Assembly (NCBI GenBank): GCA_958450365.1
Contig: CAUEEP010000937.1
Location: 682,501 to 746,500, forward strand
Length of the DNA: 64,000 bases
Reading direction: 5' to 3'
From: Mesorhabditis belari
Lineage: Eukaryota > Nematoda > Chromadorea > Rhabditida > Rhabditidae
Part shown: positions 33,376 to 46,345 of the stretch, piece by piece
Position numbering within the stretch: the first letter of the stretch is position 1
Layout of the letters: the number at the start of each line of letters is the position of its first letter
Position numbers and translations under genes: made by a program
The notes under the pieces: generated by a model
Told to the model about the DNA's origin: nothing
Databases searched by the model: none
Seen by the model: only the letters and a program-made list of their open reading frames with translations

Positions 33376-35636
33376 TTATTTTTGATCAACAACCGGTTCG
33401 ATGACCATCTCACGTATGTCTCCTCGATCACAAAAAGCAAAACCGTTTGCTTTGTCCATCATTACAATCACCTGAAAGTAAGAATTATTAAATTAACTTT
33501 CCGGTTCACCTCTTAGAAATAAAATTGACAAAAAACCTTTCTAATTTTTCTAACAGTGACTTACCTTTGCCATATCCTCTTTGCTTTCCACGTTCAATGG
33601 AACAAAGGAAACCAAATCGTAGTCACCAATAACCTAAAGCAAAATAAAGAGAAGCTTCTGGAAAGCATCCTACTTGACAAATCGCTTCATTAAGACTTCG
33701 ATACTTTTCCAATTCTGGCACATCCTAAATAAATGATCGTAACGAAAAAGTAAAAAAAAACTATTTACATTTAGCATTTCGAGTAGTCGGGAAATGTCGG
33801 GGAGTTGGGTGAAAAATTCGAGATCGAATGGGATGTCGGTGGTAAGAAGATCGACTTTTGAGAGAACATTGATCTAAAATTTAATCTTACCTTTTAAAGT
33901 TTATCCGCAAATAAAGGTTACCTGTGGCATTTCAAGTTGTACCATCACCGATAGTGTGCTCATCACAACCGAGATGAATTTTGGCGCGTCCGAGCAAAAC
34001 ATTGAATCCGATAAATGAACGGCACACAGACGGACACCGGATTTTTGTAGAAAGCGAACTAACTAAAAACGAACTGTTTTTAAACTTAAAGTACATTAAA
34101 TCACTTACCTCACAAAATTCCCCGTCACTTTTATAGATCTCGAGTTGTCCTGGGCAGTCGATGATCGCGTATTTGTCTTTGTTTTCGATGAATTTGTTCA
34201 GTAACCATTCTTTGTTTCTTGCTAACGTCGATATCGAGTATCTGTAAGTTAAAAAATGCAATTATGCACAAAATGGTATCGAAAGTTCGTTTTTAAGCGA
34301 ACAAGATGAAATACCCAAAAGTCTCGAGTATAAGTTCTGCCTTAATTTACATTCGCTTTAATTCCTTTGAATTTCTTTTTGTTGGGTTTTTATACATTTT
34401 TATTGTTATATAAACTTTTATTATTCTTCTTGGAGCGCGGGATACTACAGGGTGACAGCCTATCATCATTGCTATTTTGTTATGTGCATGGAAACATCTA
34501 GACGATAGTGTTGAAGAAGACGCTGGAAAGCATCTCTTTCGCCCGTCGACGTGGACTTTGGCCGGATGAAGAGGCCAGGGAGGGATCCATAAGGCTGAGC
34601 ACCGGAGAAGAGCAGGGCGGACGCGCCGAGCCACGCCCGGAGCAACAAATAACAGCATAAAATTGCTATAACCCTTCAATAAATTTACTTCTATTATTGT
34701 TCTTAAAAAGCAAAAAAGTTATGCTGCAGCGGGATTCGAACCCTCGACACACCGCACCGGAGACAGCCGTCAATTTGCATGCGAAAACCAAACAGAACTT
34801 ATACTCGCGACTTTAGGGTAATAAGTTTCAGTTTAGGCGAAAATTTTTAGAAATCATTATCGAGTTGCACCAGATCTATAAACTCTGCTCTTGCTTATAA
34901 ATAAAGCTCATAAATTCTGATTTAATGGTTCTTTTCAAGAAATTTCATGAAAACTTTTAAGATAATAAAAAATATTTGGTACTTTGGTGGTTGGGAGGGG
35001 TCACTTTTATCCTGGCTTAGTTGGATCTAATGTTTTGAGTGGTTGTATTGATCCTTTTATCTATTCTAGGGCAATCAAATATGCTTAATAGATTATTTTA
35101 GCAAGCTTTTGGGAGTTTTTCTAGCCTAATCTCATGTACTTTAACTACCAAACGCTACCTCAAAGGCTGCTTACACTCGAAAATCAAGTAAAAGCGGGAA
35201 TATGAAACTTGAAACATGTTGTAAATGCTCTAAAAGTATAAGCATCTTTGATTAGGCTAGAATAGGTGGATAAAAGGTATCAATACAACCCTCAAAACAT
35301 TAGATCCAACTAAGCCAAGATAAAAGTAGCCCCTCTCAACCAGCAAAGTACCAAAAACTTAGCCTGTTACATCAATCGCAAATGGCTCCTGAAATTTAAA
35401 TTTTAAAATCCATACCTTAACGCTCCATTAGGCCCAAGTTGTAGTCTGTCCATCACTTCTTCGACGGTGATCAACTCTCTGACGTCACAATGACATTCGT
35501 ATGGAGTGATGTCGTTGGCCGGGTCGAGATTGATCATCAAATGGTTCCTCTTGAGTTGCGTGAACGCGTCGGACAAACCCGCGCATAGAGTCGATTTTCC
35601 CGCTCCCGGCGCTCCGATCACCAACACACCAAACAT
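33376..35636 (-). CDS. GPN2: GPN-loop GTPase 2
   Basis: Exon 1 (35636-35417) starts MFGVLVIGAPGAGKSTLCAG, with Walker A at residues 8-16 and the family's Gly-Pro-Asn loop (LGPNGAL) at residues 68-70. Later exons carry YAIIDCPGQLEIY (switch/DxxG region), a segment with SDAPKFISVV, LSKVDLL (guanine specificity), YDLVSFVPLN and MMDKANGFAF. This is the full order of GPN2 proteins, GTPases needed for assembly and nuclear import of RNA polymerases II and III. The start lies two nt after TTTTTAG. Intron 1 is 1.17 kb and holds a reverse transcriptase scrap, a partial tRNA-like sequence and a foldback element. It converges with the ET gene; their stops are 84 bp apart. Confidence 0.93.
34405..34500 (+). 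pseudogene. LINE reverse transcriptase fragment
   Basis: The plus-strand frame at about 34433-34488 reads ERGILQGDSLSSLLFCYVHG, matching the GI-x-QGD-x-LS-x-LLF block of non-LTR reverse transcriptases. Sequence on either side is not clearly alignable. It lies antisense inside the first GPN2 intron. Confidence 0.55.
34724..34790 (-). ncRNA. partial tRNA-like sequence
   Basis: A B box GGGTTCGAATCCC with a flanking T stem is present, but no convincing A box lies upstream. Probably a truncated relic. Confidence 0.3.
34975..35356. mobile_element. foldback element in GPN2 intron (about 380 bp)
   Basis: The ends read TTTGGTACTTTG(G/C)TGGTTG inward, and about 100 bp of each arm are inverted copies, including TTAGTTGGATCTAATGTTTT. 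The terminal pattern TTGGTAC...GGTT...GGG(A/G)GGGG...CAC resembles that of the element at 20796-22277. Confidence 0.85.
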
Positions 35637-35700
35637 CTCTAAAAATAAGCAATTTTTAGGTATAAACATTAAGAAAAGTTAGAAAAAAAGCAGTAAAAGA

Positions 35701-36090
35701 GATTTAGAAAGCTTAAAACTAAAATCAAGTAGCTAAATTTGGGGGTGGGACAAATGCGACTTTTTTTGCGCACCTGGGCATTTGCGCACCTTTTTTTTGC
35801 TGGAAAAGGCCTTAGGAAAGGTCGTAGAGCTTCAAAAATGTTTTCATGGAAGGGAATCGTATGCGTAGATTCCGAATTTTCGACAAATCAGACCTCGCTG
35901 ACACATCAAATTTGGGTTAAAAGGCAAAAACTAGGCAACTTAACGCTTTTCCGCTTTTCGAAGCTCTACGGCCTTGCCTAAGGCCTTTTCCAGCAAAAAA
36001 AAAGGTGCGCAAATGTCCAGGTGCGCAAAAAAAGGTCGCATTTGTCCCACCCCCCTAAATTTAGAAAGCTTAAAACTAAAATGAAGTAGG
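35701..36090. mobile_element. second G-capped foldback element with duplicated flanks
   Basis: The core, 35741-36055, has ends GGGGGTGGGACAAATGCGAC and then GCGCACCTGGGCATTTGCGC, the same as the element at 22950. Its inner arms pair through TTTTGCTGGAAAAGGCCTTA. The flanks 35703-35740 and 36060-36098 are near-identical direct repeats of about 38 bp (TTTAGAAAGCTTAAAACTAA and on) with a few differences. It sits in the divergent GPN2 / ADH5 upstream region. Confidence 0.88.
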
Positions 36091-37887
<1,797 letters not shown>

Positions 37888-38032
37888 TTCAACGATTGTG
37901 AAAACATTCACTTAATTTTAGTGTCTAGTTTGTATTTATGTTTGCTTTTATTCTTGTATGATCTTTTTTGCCATTTTGCCTTCTTTATACCGGGTGAATT
38001 GTTGAAACCCTTGTGATAAATAAGTTTAGGGA

Positions 38033-41000
38033 ATGCGTTGGTGGCTGGGGATTGTCACGCTTCAATGTCTGACGGTGATCGCCTTCTCGTTTACGCAGAA
38101 TCTTTGCGCGGGTCCACCACCAGAAACTTCGGAGGCTCTGGAAGAGAAATTCGTGCTCGACAAAGAGTTGAAGAATTTTCAGGTAAACAATTAAAATAAG
38201 CGAAGCTTAGGAGCACGTTGCGGAAAGTATTTTGAAAAATCAATTCACTGAGGGAGTTACCCATGCATCGTTGTTCGAATTAACAAATCTACTTTTTCTT
38301 AGTGTCAATTACAACTGCATAATGGCAATATTTTAGGCTAACGTGATTGTTACCGATTGGACTGGCACAAAGAAGTTGTCAATGGTGAAAGAAGCTCACA
38401 AAGACGGTGTTCAGGTTTTATACAGAAAGGTAAATCAAAGTTTATTTTATAAATAAACTTGGTTTTAGGATACATCAGAAGAAGTCTTGTTTACGGCTGT
38501 TCTTGGGCGACAAGTCACCTATAAGTTTACAGGTTGTTTAATTAGAAATTTCTATGAAAGAGTCTTCTTTTATTCACAATCTTTTATTGTCAGATGGCTC
38601 GTGTTCAAACAATACGGGAACGACACTCTTCACACTTCCGGATGAGTTCCTCAAGTTCTTGTCGGCGGGCGCCCCTATTACAAATCTTGTCAACTTGACG
38701 AAATTCGTCTTCGAGAAAAGCAATGAAAAAAAAGGATTTCGGGTAAGAAAAAGATTAAATTCATCTTATTTAGAATAATGAGACATCCATCTTATCCATC
38801 TTATTTAGAGTAATGAGACAGTTGTTGAGAGCGGAGTCGAGGGAGTTGAATGGTACTCTTGCACAAACACCACCGGCACCGCTGGAATTCAAGTATGTTT
38901 TACAATTCATTTTCCTAATAACTATTTTTTAGCTTCGTGTTGTGTATGCTGGCAAGGATTCAATCTCACCGTTCAGCGCAAAGTCAAATCCAGTTCCGTT
39001 GTCGATTCGAATCACTCAGTTTGACAAAATTTTAGGTAAAAAATTGGTATAAGCTTTTTAAAAGTTGATTCAGACGCTAAATCACCAAAATCAAATGACA
39101 TCTCATTCACTTTCACGTCGTTCACTGAGCCGGATATGCAATATGAGTTGTTCCAGGTAAATAGATTCTTGTTAGAAATTCTATTCTTGCCTATCTACTA
39201 TATATAAAGGAGACGTCCGTCTGTTTGTGCGCAGTCATTGACAAAAAGGGGCGGGGCCTAGAAAACGTGAACCCCCAGTGGAAAGCGCGAACGCTAGTGG
39301 GCGTTTTCCGCTGGTTCATGATGCATAAATATAACAAGCTAAGATTTATATTTTTAAATTTAGCTTCCCGATGGCGTCTTCTGCAATGGACTTGATCCAG
39401 TGAAACCGTCGGATTTCTTGCCAAATGCATTGCCAACTCAGTTTACGACTCACGTTGGCTATCATGATTTGGTGAAGCAGACGATCGCTCCCCGTCAAGT
39501 ATTGTCAAATATCTTTTTGCATAACTATTGATTTTAGTATTTCTATGATGATATCTACGTTGGCGCATCAGGGAGCAATGTTGATGAAATCAAACTGATG
39601 ATGGGCTTTGATACCGCCCTCGCTCTGCCTAAAAACTGCACAACGATATTACATGACTTCTTGCTTGGTGAGTAGAGATCTAGCATGACCGCTTTGGACA
39701 CTTTGTATCCATAAATCCATGAAACTATTTTGATGATCGTACAAATTCTATTTAGGATATCAAATGTGTTTTTCAAATGCTGGTGAGTGTTTGGCAATCA
39801 CTGAATTCTCAAAAGGTGCTCTGGATGTTGGTGACCAAGGACGAAGCCCCGCTTATCAGCTATTCCTTCCACCAAAAACTCTAACTTGGTCTCAATACAA
39901 CAACGTAAGGAATCATCTGGTTTTTTTTGTAAGGAAATGATTTTAGGTGACAACAAATGATGGAAATCTTACAATTTATCGAGCATCTGATGATGACGGG
40001 AATAAAGTGTATGAGATTCGACTGAAGAATGCGAAGGACCTGTATCAAGTGATCAATTATCAAAAGGTAAATTGCTTTACAAAAAGACACTGTAAAGACT
40101 CCAAAAACAGTATGTCGGAATAAAATGGTATTTTAAGGAGATGAATCTTTGGAAACCGACGGCTTCATATGGTCCCTTTTTGACAACAAAGCCAGCAACT
40201 TGGATGGAAGAATGGATGAGAAACTGCTACCCATCAAAATCTCAAGACACTTTTTCTATCGCTTTTGATTGTTTGTTTTTTTACAAAAGTTAATTTAATG
40301 ATGAGATTTTTAGACGAGTTTTCTTCAATTAATGTGCCCGAGGTTTTCATCAAAGCGTTGAGGACGAGAATTGTGTCAAATTTCACGATCAGTAGTCCAC
40401 GAATCAAGATATCTTTGGTATGTTTTTAAGTTTATCTTTTACGTTGCGATAAATCACTTGTTTCAGATACCATCTACTAATCAAAAGTTGCTCGCTGTCT
40501 TAACATTTGCCGAACCAAGCTCGGCGCCAAGAACTGCATTTCCATCAGGGATAAATGTAAGTTAACAACTTTGAAAGAGTAACATCATAAAACAGTCAAA
40601 AAAAATAAAACAACAGAAGCATCTATCAAATCTTTTTAGGAAACTGCGACTGCGGATGTTGTCAAGCGCTTGAATGATACGATCAATGGCGGTAGCTTCA
40701 TCTTTGATATCATTGCAGATGATGGAAAGGCATCGGTTCGTGATCTTGGTTTTGGGGAAAAACTATCGCAATTTTTAGTCATGGACAGCACCAAAAAACT
40801 CGTTCACCACGTACCCTCCACCAAATCCCGATCAAAAGCCTTCATTCTATGGATACACGGGTGGAGCGATGTGAGTTTTTTTTAAATTAAGATGGTGCAT
40901 TAAACGATGTAAAATAATTGTTTAGCAAATATGAAGTTGATATTTAATCCAAGAGTTGGTTAAAGAGTACGGGAAAATATTTCTTTCTGTTTAGGTTTGT

Positions 41001-41109
41001 CCTTGGAATCTTCACGTTCATGTTCGGTGTGGGCCTCGGTGTTGGCGGTCTCTTCTTTGCGACGCGTCGTCAACGCATTTCTACATTCGCGTATCAAGTC
41101 TTTGAGTAA
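38033..41109 (+). CDS. type I membrane protein of unknown function
   Basis: About 15 exons. The N-terminal signal peptide is [21 protein letters not shown] large ectodomain with NxT/S sites includes [35 protein letters not shown] and [21 protein letters not shown] stalk with [17 protein letters not shown] is followed by one transmembrane helix ([20 protein letters not shown]) and a short tail, [16 protein letters not shown]. The LPDGVFC-type motif recalls invertebrate LolA-like/ependymin-like ectodomain proteins, but I am not sure. Near the end an open frame continues through a 43-nt intron (40735-40777, GTTCG to TTTTTAG). Only splicing it out joins the stalk to the membrane helix in frame. 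The start is two nt after GTTTAGGG, 146 nt behind the ADH5 stop. Confidence 0.8.
38761..38820 (+). repeat. tandem duplication of a splice acceptor
   Basis: CATCTTATTTAG followed by A(A/G)TAATGAGACA occurs twice, 35 nt apart. The second acceptor (38808) keeps the frame of the membrane protein. Use of the first would shift it. Confidence 0.7.
39205..39330. other. GC-rich insert within an intron
   Basis: An intron of the membrane protein holds a GC-rich stretch with an internal complementarity (GGAAAGCGCGAAC and GTGGGCGTTTTCC nearby), unlike the surrounding AT-rich introns. Possibly a mobile element fragment; no ends recognised. Confidence 0.3.
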
Positions 41110-42007
41110 CCATTATGCAGATGCTACGCATATTTCCGCCATACCTTATGTAAACCACTGTACATTCCCGCTATGTGAAAACTGTCGATTTTAGCTTGAT
41201 TGTATCTTCATTTGATGCATAGTCTCATCAATGATGAATTAAGAAAAAATGAAACCATGCGAATGTTTGAAACTTTTTCGTAAACGTAGTCACAAAATTT
41301 TATAGATGCGAACTTTTCTCAAATTCATTGTGCTGATTTTAAATGTCTTTTTTTAGATTAGGACACGAAAATGTTTTGCAAGAATAGTGTTTTTTGCAGT
41401 ACCACTCCCTTCTCATGCCAATGTGATTGTATGATAAGAAAAATGCGTGTATTTTTCCCAAAATCTTTAGATTATTATGGTTTGATTCTATTTATTCAAC
41501 TTTACATGAGAAGTTTGTGTCAGTTGTGTATATTTTATTGATTTGTGTGATTTTATTTTTGAGACATAATAGTGTTTTCTCAATTTTCCATTTTGTGATG
41601 GTTGTTGTATTTTCCTGGTTTGTATTATTTTGTGATGGTTTAGAATAAATGGGTGCTGAAAAGTTTTGTGAAAGGAATTTGAATGGTTTACCTCCTGGGA
41701 TATCTGTGGCTTGTTGTTATTGGGCCAATAGGACAATAGATTTTTTAATTTTGTTTTTCTGTGGTTTATGTGACTGCTGAGGCACAGTTACAGAAATTTG
41801 GGGATATGTCATCAAAATACTTTTTGATTTGAGCCTTGCTCGCCGAAACAAACTTTGAGAATACCTCATTTTGATTGACATTTAGTCCACGAAGATAGGG
41901 TGAAAATTTTTGATTTACGGCCACAAGTGTCACAGCAATATGTTTTGTGGAATTTTTCATTTTTTTTGTAGTCTAATGAGATCGTTCATTTGTATTTATT
42001 TTTAGGC
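41110..42007. other. intergenic, 3' and 5' flanks
   Basis: It holds the 3' UTR of the membrane protein and the upstream region of mrpl-15. Short open frames here have no splice support. The 0.9-kb distance leaves it open whether mrpl-15 is in the same operon. Confidence 0.5.
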
Positions 42008-44444
42008 ATGGCCAAACCGGCAAAAGCAGCCGCCTCTTCAGCCGAGCGAGCACTTCGGATTGTAGAAAAGTGAGGGTTAGAAGAAATTTTGTAAAAATAT
42101 ACCAATAAAGATTAGAAGATCGTGTCTTTTTTTTGATTTGCAAAGATCTAGCTCTTTGCAGAGATCAATTGATAGTATGAGCAAAAATGTCAATGATAAC
42201 CTAAACATTCTTTTAGTTCTTCCCGTGTTCGACTACAAGATTTGCGGGATAACATTGGAGCGCGAACGCTTGGAAAACAACAATCAAATGTTCATAATCA
42301 AGTGAGTATGCGATTGCGATTTTTAAAGCTTCTGGATGATGGATTCGATGAAATACCTTCTTTAGCATGGACACACGATTGGGCAACTTCAACACGCCGC
42401 GAAACCCCCATTGGGATGGATATGGGGTGATTTCTTTCGACCTTGGCAACGAATGTTTCCTGGCACAAAGCTTTTCAATGCTGATATCAAGTTAGTTGTT
42501 TAGCATTCATTTTTATAGGTTTCTCTGATGGGAAAAAGTTCCCCTGAAAAGCAAACAGATCCCCAATGAAATTTTGGAACAAGTTGGTAAAAACGATTTT
42601 CCGAATTGACTCTATTTTCGCTTTTGCTGAAAGAGAGTCGGCGATTCATCAAATGGATGGTGCGCGAACAGATGTTACACCCTTTCTCAACATTGGGTAA
42701 AACCATTCACAAGACGAACACCTTTCATCTCGGCTCATTCCAATGCACATGAAAGCTCTGCTTTGATGTAGAATGAACTTGACAAAAACTTACAAGTATA
42801 AGAAGGGTGGACGGATGAATAGCGGAAAAACTTGTGAGCGGATGAGTATTTTGGTCTTTTCAACAGACTTTGGCAAGCTATTGCCTGGATTCTAGGAGCA
42901 AACAGAAAAAGTCAGATATTCAACTTATACTTTATTCAGATAAAGTTTATGCGGCTCATTCGTTAGCGATGCCGATTGTCACTAGCAATCTCGAATCCTC
43001 TTTGTGTGGGTTGTAAGAGTTGAATGTTTCGGGGTTCTCGACACAACTGTTCCCGCGCATCACCCTCGTCTCCCTTTCCGACATTATGTTGACCCTGAGT
43101 TGCACACCCGGTTGTCAATACATTCAATCAACCACTTGACAAGGAAAATTAAGAACTTGGATCTGTCCCTTTACGCGGAGATTGGTAAAAATTGACGGAA
43201 ATGAAAAAAAGTGTTTCAGTGCATTCAATTCAATCTAACACTCATGAAGTCATAATTGTATTGTATTTTGTTATATTTATTAACATATTTTAGTATTCGA
43301 CGTGAGTACACACCACTCTCGTTGATCGAACTCGCTCGTCTCATCGATCTCGGATGGGTTGACCAAAAAAAGGTATTGGCTATTTTGTGGATATGGCTTT
43401 ATGTAATTTCTAATATACTAATGCACATTTCTAGCCGATCGATATTGTTGCCCTTTGTGCGACTCGAAAATTCAAAATCGAACCTCACTTGCGGCAATGT
43501 GGCTTCGATTTGACGCCCGAGGTAAGATAATGGTTGCTTTTTATGCATTTAAAGTTCGGATTTAGGGTGCTGATGCTTGGAAGTATCCGGTGGATATTGA
43601 AGTGCAATGGGCAAGTCAGCGAACGATTGCGGCGGTTGAGTCGGCTGGTGGACGGATTCGCACAGCCTACTACGACCCGGAGAGTTTACGAGCGGCCATC
43701 GATGCTAAAACTTGGTGGGTTTTTGGCGAATCAATTGACTTTATTTGATAGAAACGAATCACTTTGTTGAACCTTTATGAGATTGATTCTTTATTTTATT
43801 TCAGGTTTCAATCGGGCCGCCCAGTTCCGCGCCGACTTGCTCCACCGCCATCTCTCGTCAGTTACTACAGTGATCCGGTGAATCGAGGATACCTTGCTGA
43901 TGTAAGTCGAATTATTTTATTTTTCGTGCTGTTTGTTGTTTTTAACAACAAACATATGAACACTATGTTTTGAACTTCTTAAGCTACAGACAAATTTGAA
44001 TGGTTTGCTTGGAGATAAACACAAATTACAAAAAAAAACTAGAGCGGAAATTTGGTGGAAAGTTTAGACATTTAGGTGGCGGAGATTGAGCATGCAAGAC
44101 AGCGACTTTCTATGACAATGGGGACGACTCTACCGGAAACGACATTTGATGCGGTTAAGCACCCTAAACAGGCAAGCTTTTTGAAATTTTAAAGCTTCAA
44201 GCTGTTTTGTTTTGGTGAGCAGGTAATGTGGCCTTCTTTGGATAATCGGTGTGGCAAAATGATGGCTTTGTTTGTTAAACTTAAAAATTTTTTTTTTATA
44301 TGAATTGTTTCAATTTAGGTATTCAATGGATTGCCGCCTGGAGCCATTGTGTCGCTGAAAGATCGCAAAGTCTTCATGCCAACTCATCCCGATGTCCGAG
44401 ATTATTATGAAGAAGGTCTACGAGCGGATAAACAATATCCATGA
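42008..44444 (+). CDS. mrpl-15: mitochondrial large ribosomal subunit protein L15
   Basis: Nine exons. MAKPAKAAASSAERALRIVE is followed by SSRVRLQDLRDNIGAR, HGHTIGQLQHAAKPPLGWIW, REYTPLSLIELARLIDLGWV, PIDIVALCATRKFKIEPHLR, GADAWKYPVDIEVQWASQ, TAYYDPESLRAAIDAK, WFQSGRPVPRRLAPPPSLVS, NRGYLADVAEIEHARQRLSM, KHPKQVFNGLPPGAIVSLKD and a C-terminus ending ADKQYP. This follows human MRPL15 segment by segment. It is a uL15m protein in the mitochondrial 39S subunit. The glycine-rich N-terminal extension of bacterial L15 is reduced. The penultimate intron (44172-44318) starts with GC instead of GT. Intron 3 is about 0.79 kb. The start is three nt after a TTTTTAG acceptor. Confidence 0.93.
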
Positions 44445-44473
44445 ATGGATATTGTTAAAATCCAATATCCAAT

Positions 44474-44501
44474 AACCACACTTGCAATTGCAAGTGTGGT
44501 T
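44474..44501. repeat. 28-bp perfect palindrome in the mrpl-15 3' region
   Basis: AACCACACTTGCAA meets its inverse with no loop, 30 nt after the stop codon. A second inverted repeat, CAATATCCAT/ATGGATATTG, spans the stop codon itself (about 44432-44453). A possible poly(A) signal AATAAA lies near 44695. Confidence 0.8.
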
Positions 44502-44509
44502 TTTATGAA

Positions 44510-45680
44510 AAGTCTTTCTCGGGTTTTCTGTGTAAATTAGAAATTCTAGGCTTTAGTGAGTGTCTCTTTTTTTTGTTTGTTGAATTTTTATTTTCTTTCG
44601 TTGTTCGATCTTTTCATAATACTCAATTTTGTTGTCAAAATTTGATTCATCTAAACGCTGTTATTTTGTTGTATAATGAAAAATTTTAAACGCAAATAAA
44701 TCTTTTTCTAGTTTCTTTTATAAAGACGCGAATGATTTTCAAGGAAATGGAAATGGAAAGGGGGAATTTTAGGTTTGATGTTGTGCGATGTTGAAAGGTG
44801 ACCACAGCTCTTGAGGATTTTGAAAGAAAAACCTTTACTGTCGTTTTAAAGAAAAGGTTTTGTTAAAGGTAAATGAATGAGAAAATCCTAAAATCCGGAT
44901 TTCAGCTAAAATGCATCTCGATCAAGGAGTGTGAAAAAACGATGACCGATGGAGAGGACAAATCCAAACAATCTTGAAATGATGAAAAAGAACTGAAGAA
45001 CATTTCATTGATAAACGAATATAGTATGGTAATTTTTTTCTCTTTTTGAGTTTCTCTTTGCTTTGGGAGATGTTTTGGGGGATGGGCGGAGTCTGGAGGG
45101 AAATGCGCGAGAGAATCACCATGGGGGAAGGTGTCCGATCCTCTTTTGCTTGCCGCCTCTTTATGAGGGCAGAAATAAGTTCTTTTCTGTCTACAGCTTG
45201 TCTTGTATGTCTTTTTGCTTGCCTCTTTGAGTTTTCTACTCCTTCTACTGTAGCCTACTGTAGCCGGGCTTATCAGTGCTCTAGTTAGTGATATTTTTGA
45301 GCTTCCAGTCAAGGCGGATGAAAGCTAGATCCTGGCCGGCCGGTTTGGCTTTACTGTAGGCTAGTAGCCAAGCCTGGAACTGGCTCTGGCTCTGGCTTGA
45401 CGATTGACTCTAACTAGGGAAGACTAGGCTCTAACGATGACGATTGACTCTAACTAGGTCTAGATTTTTCTAGACAAGATTTCTAGACTAGTACCAGGTT
45501 TCAGATCCAGCTAAATCAATAAAAAATCGAACGGGAAATCCGAATCTGTAAGCAAAATTCGCTGAATAGCTCGCAAACGCAAGATTTCTGGCATCAACGT
45601 TTTTCCTTTACCTCTTGAGTCGAGCTTACCCCATCAGCCTCTCGGCCTCTATCAGCGAGTTTACGCACCGCATTTCAAGC
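44510..45680. other. spacer, no gene seen
   Basis: An open frame on the minus strand (about 44902-45312) has no recognisable domain and spans T-rich and repeat-like sequence. A 17-bp word, GACGATTGACTCTAACTAGG, recurs at about 45398 and 45439. No gene is supported. Confidence 0.5.
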
Positions 45681-45682
45681 GA

Positions 45683-45762
45683 CCATCGTAGCATGGTGGA
45701 TAGTGTGATGGTCTACAAAACTGATCGAGTTGTTTCCCGCTGGGTTCAATTCGGTTTGCCGA
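45683..45762 (+). ncRNA. tRNA-like sequence
   Basis: A-box-like TAGCATGGTGGATAGTG and B box GGGTTCAATTC are about 50 nt apart. The acceptor ends are unpaired. Likely a relic. Confidence 0.4.
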
Positions 45763-46100
45763 ACATTTTTTTTGCTTTTTATTTCTCAAAAATTCTTATA
45801 TTATGCTTTGCTTTGCCTGGATTTTCTTGAGGTTATTTGAAATTGAATTGAGATTGAAACAACGCTTCTAAAGCTTTCTAAAGCTTTCTAAAGCTCTCTA
45901 AAGCTTTCTAAAGAAATGAGGCTCCAGTCTAGAAAAGGCTCTCGATGAAATTCTTTGAGACTAACGTTGAAGAGACTTCTTTGAGACGTTTGAGACTAAC
46001 GACAAAATTTTCATTTTCTTTTGTTCATTTTTCTAATCTTTCTTGTTTTTAGTCATTTTTAGTCTAAAACGCATGAAAAAATCATTGAAAAAAGAGAACA
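45763..46100. other. spacer with AAAGCTTTCT repeats
   Basis: Five copies of a 10-bp word AAAGCTTTCT or AAAGCTCTCT occur at about 45868-45912. No gene was seen. Confidence 0.6.
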
Positions 46101-46104
46101 ATTC

Positions 46105-46345
46105 GGGGGCAGGCTAATTTCCGCAATCTGTTTTAAGCAATGGCCCACATTTGCGCAACTCGCCATAACTTTCTTCTAAGTCGGCCAATCTTTCTGCTCT
46201 TTGTGTCATTTTGTAGAACTCAATAAGCGCAACAAAATGACATCAAAATCATAAAGACCGGTCGACTTAGAAGAAAGTTATGGCGAGTTGCTCAAACGAC
46301 CGTGATGCGCCAAAAAAAATTGCCGAAATTAGGCTACTCGAAAAT
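46105..46345. mobile_element. foldback element (about 240 bp)
   Basis: GCAACTCGCCATAACTTTCT at about 46155 is inverted at about 46264-46292. The ends read GGGGGCAGGCTAATTTCCGC at the left, and inverted TAGCCTAATTTCGGCAATTT at the right. No coding content. Confidence 0.75.

Noticed and set aside
34347..34679. 110-codon minus-strand open frame
   Set aside because: It lies in a GPN2 intron opposite a plus-strand reverse transcriptase fragment, which explains the sequence better.
44902..45312. 136-codon minus-strand open frame
   Set aside because: No domain similarity, no acceptor near the start, and it crosses simple-sequence runs.
45683..45762. Functional tRNA gene
   Set aside because: Box spacing is plausible but the acceptor and anticodon stems do not pair, so it is listed only as tRNA-like.
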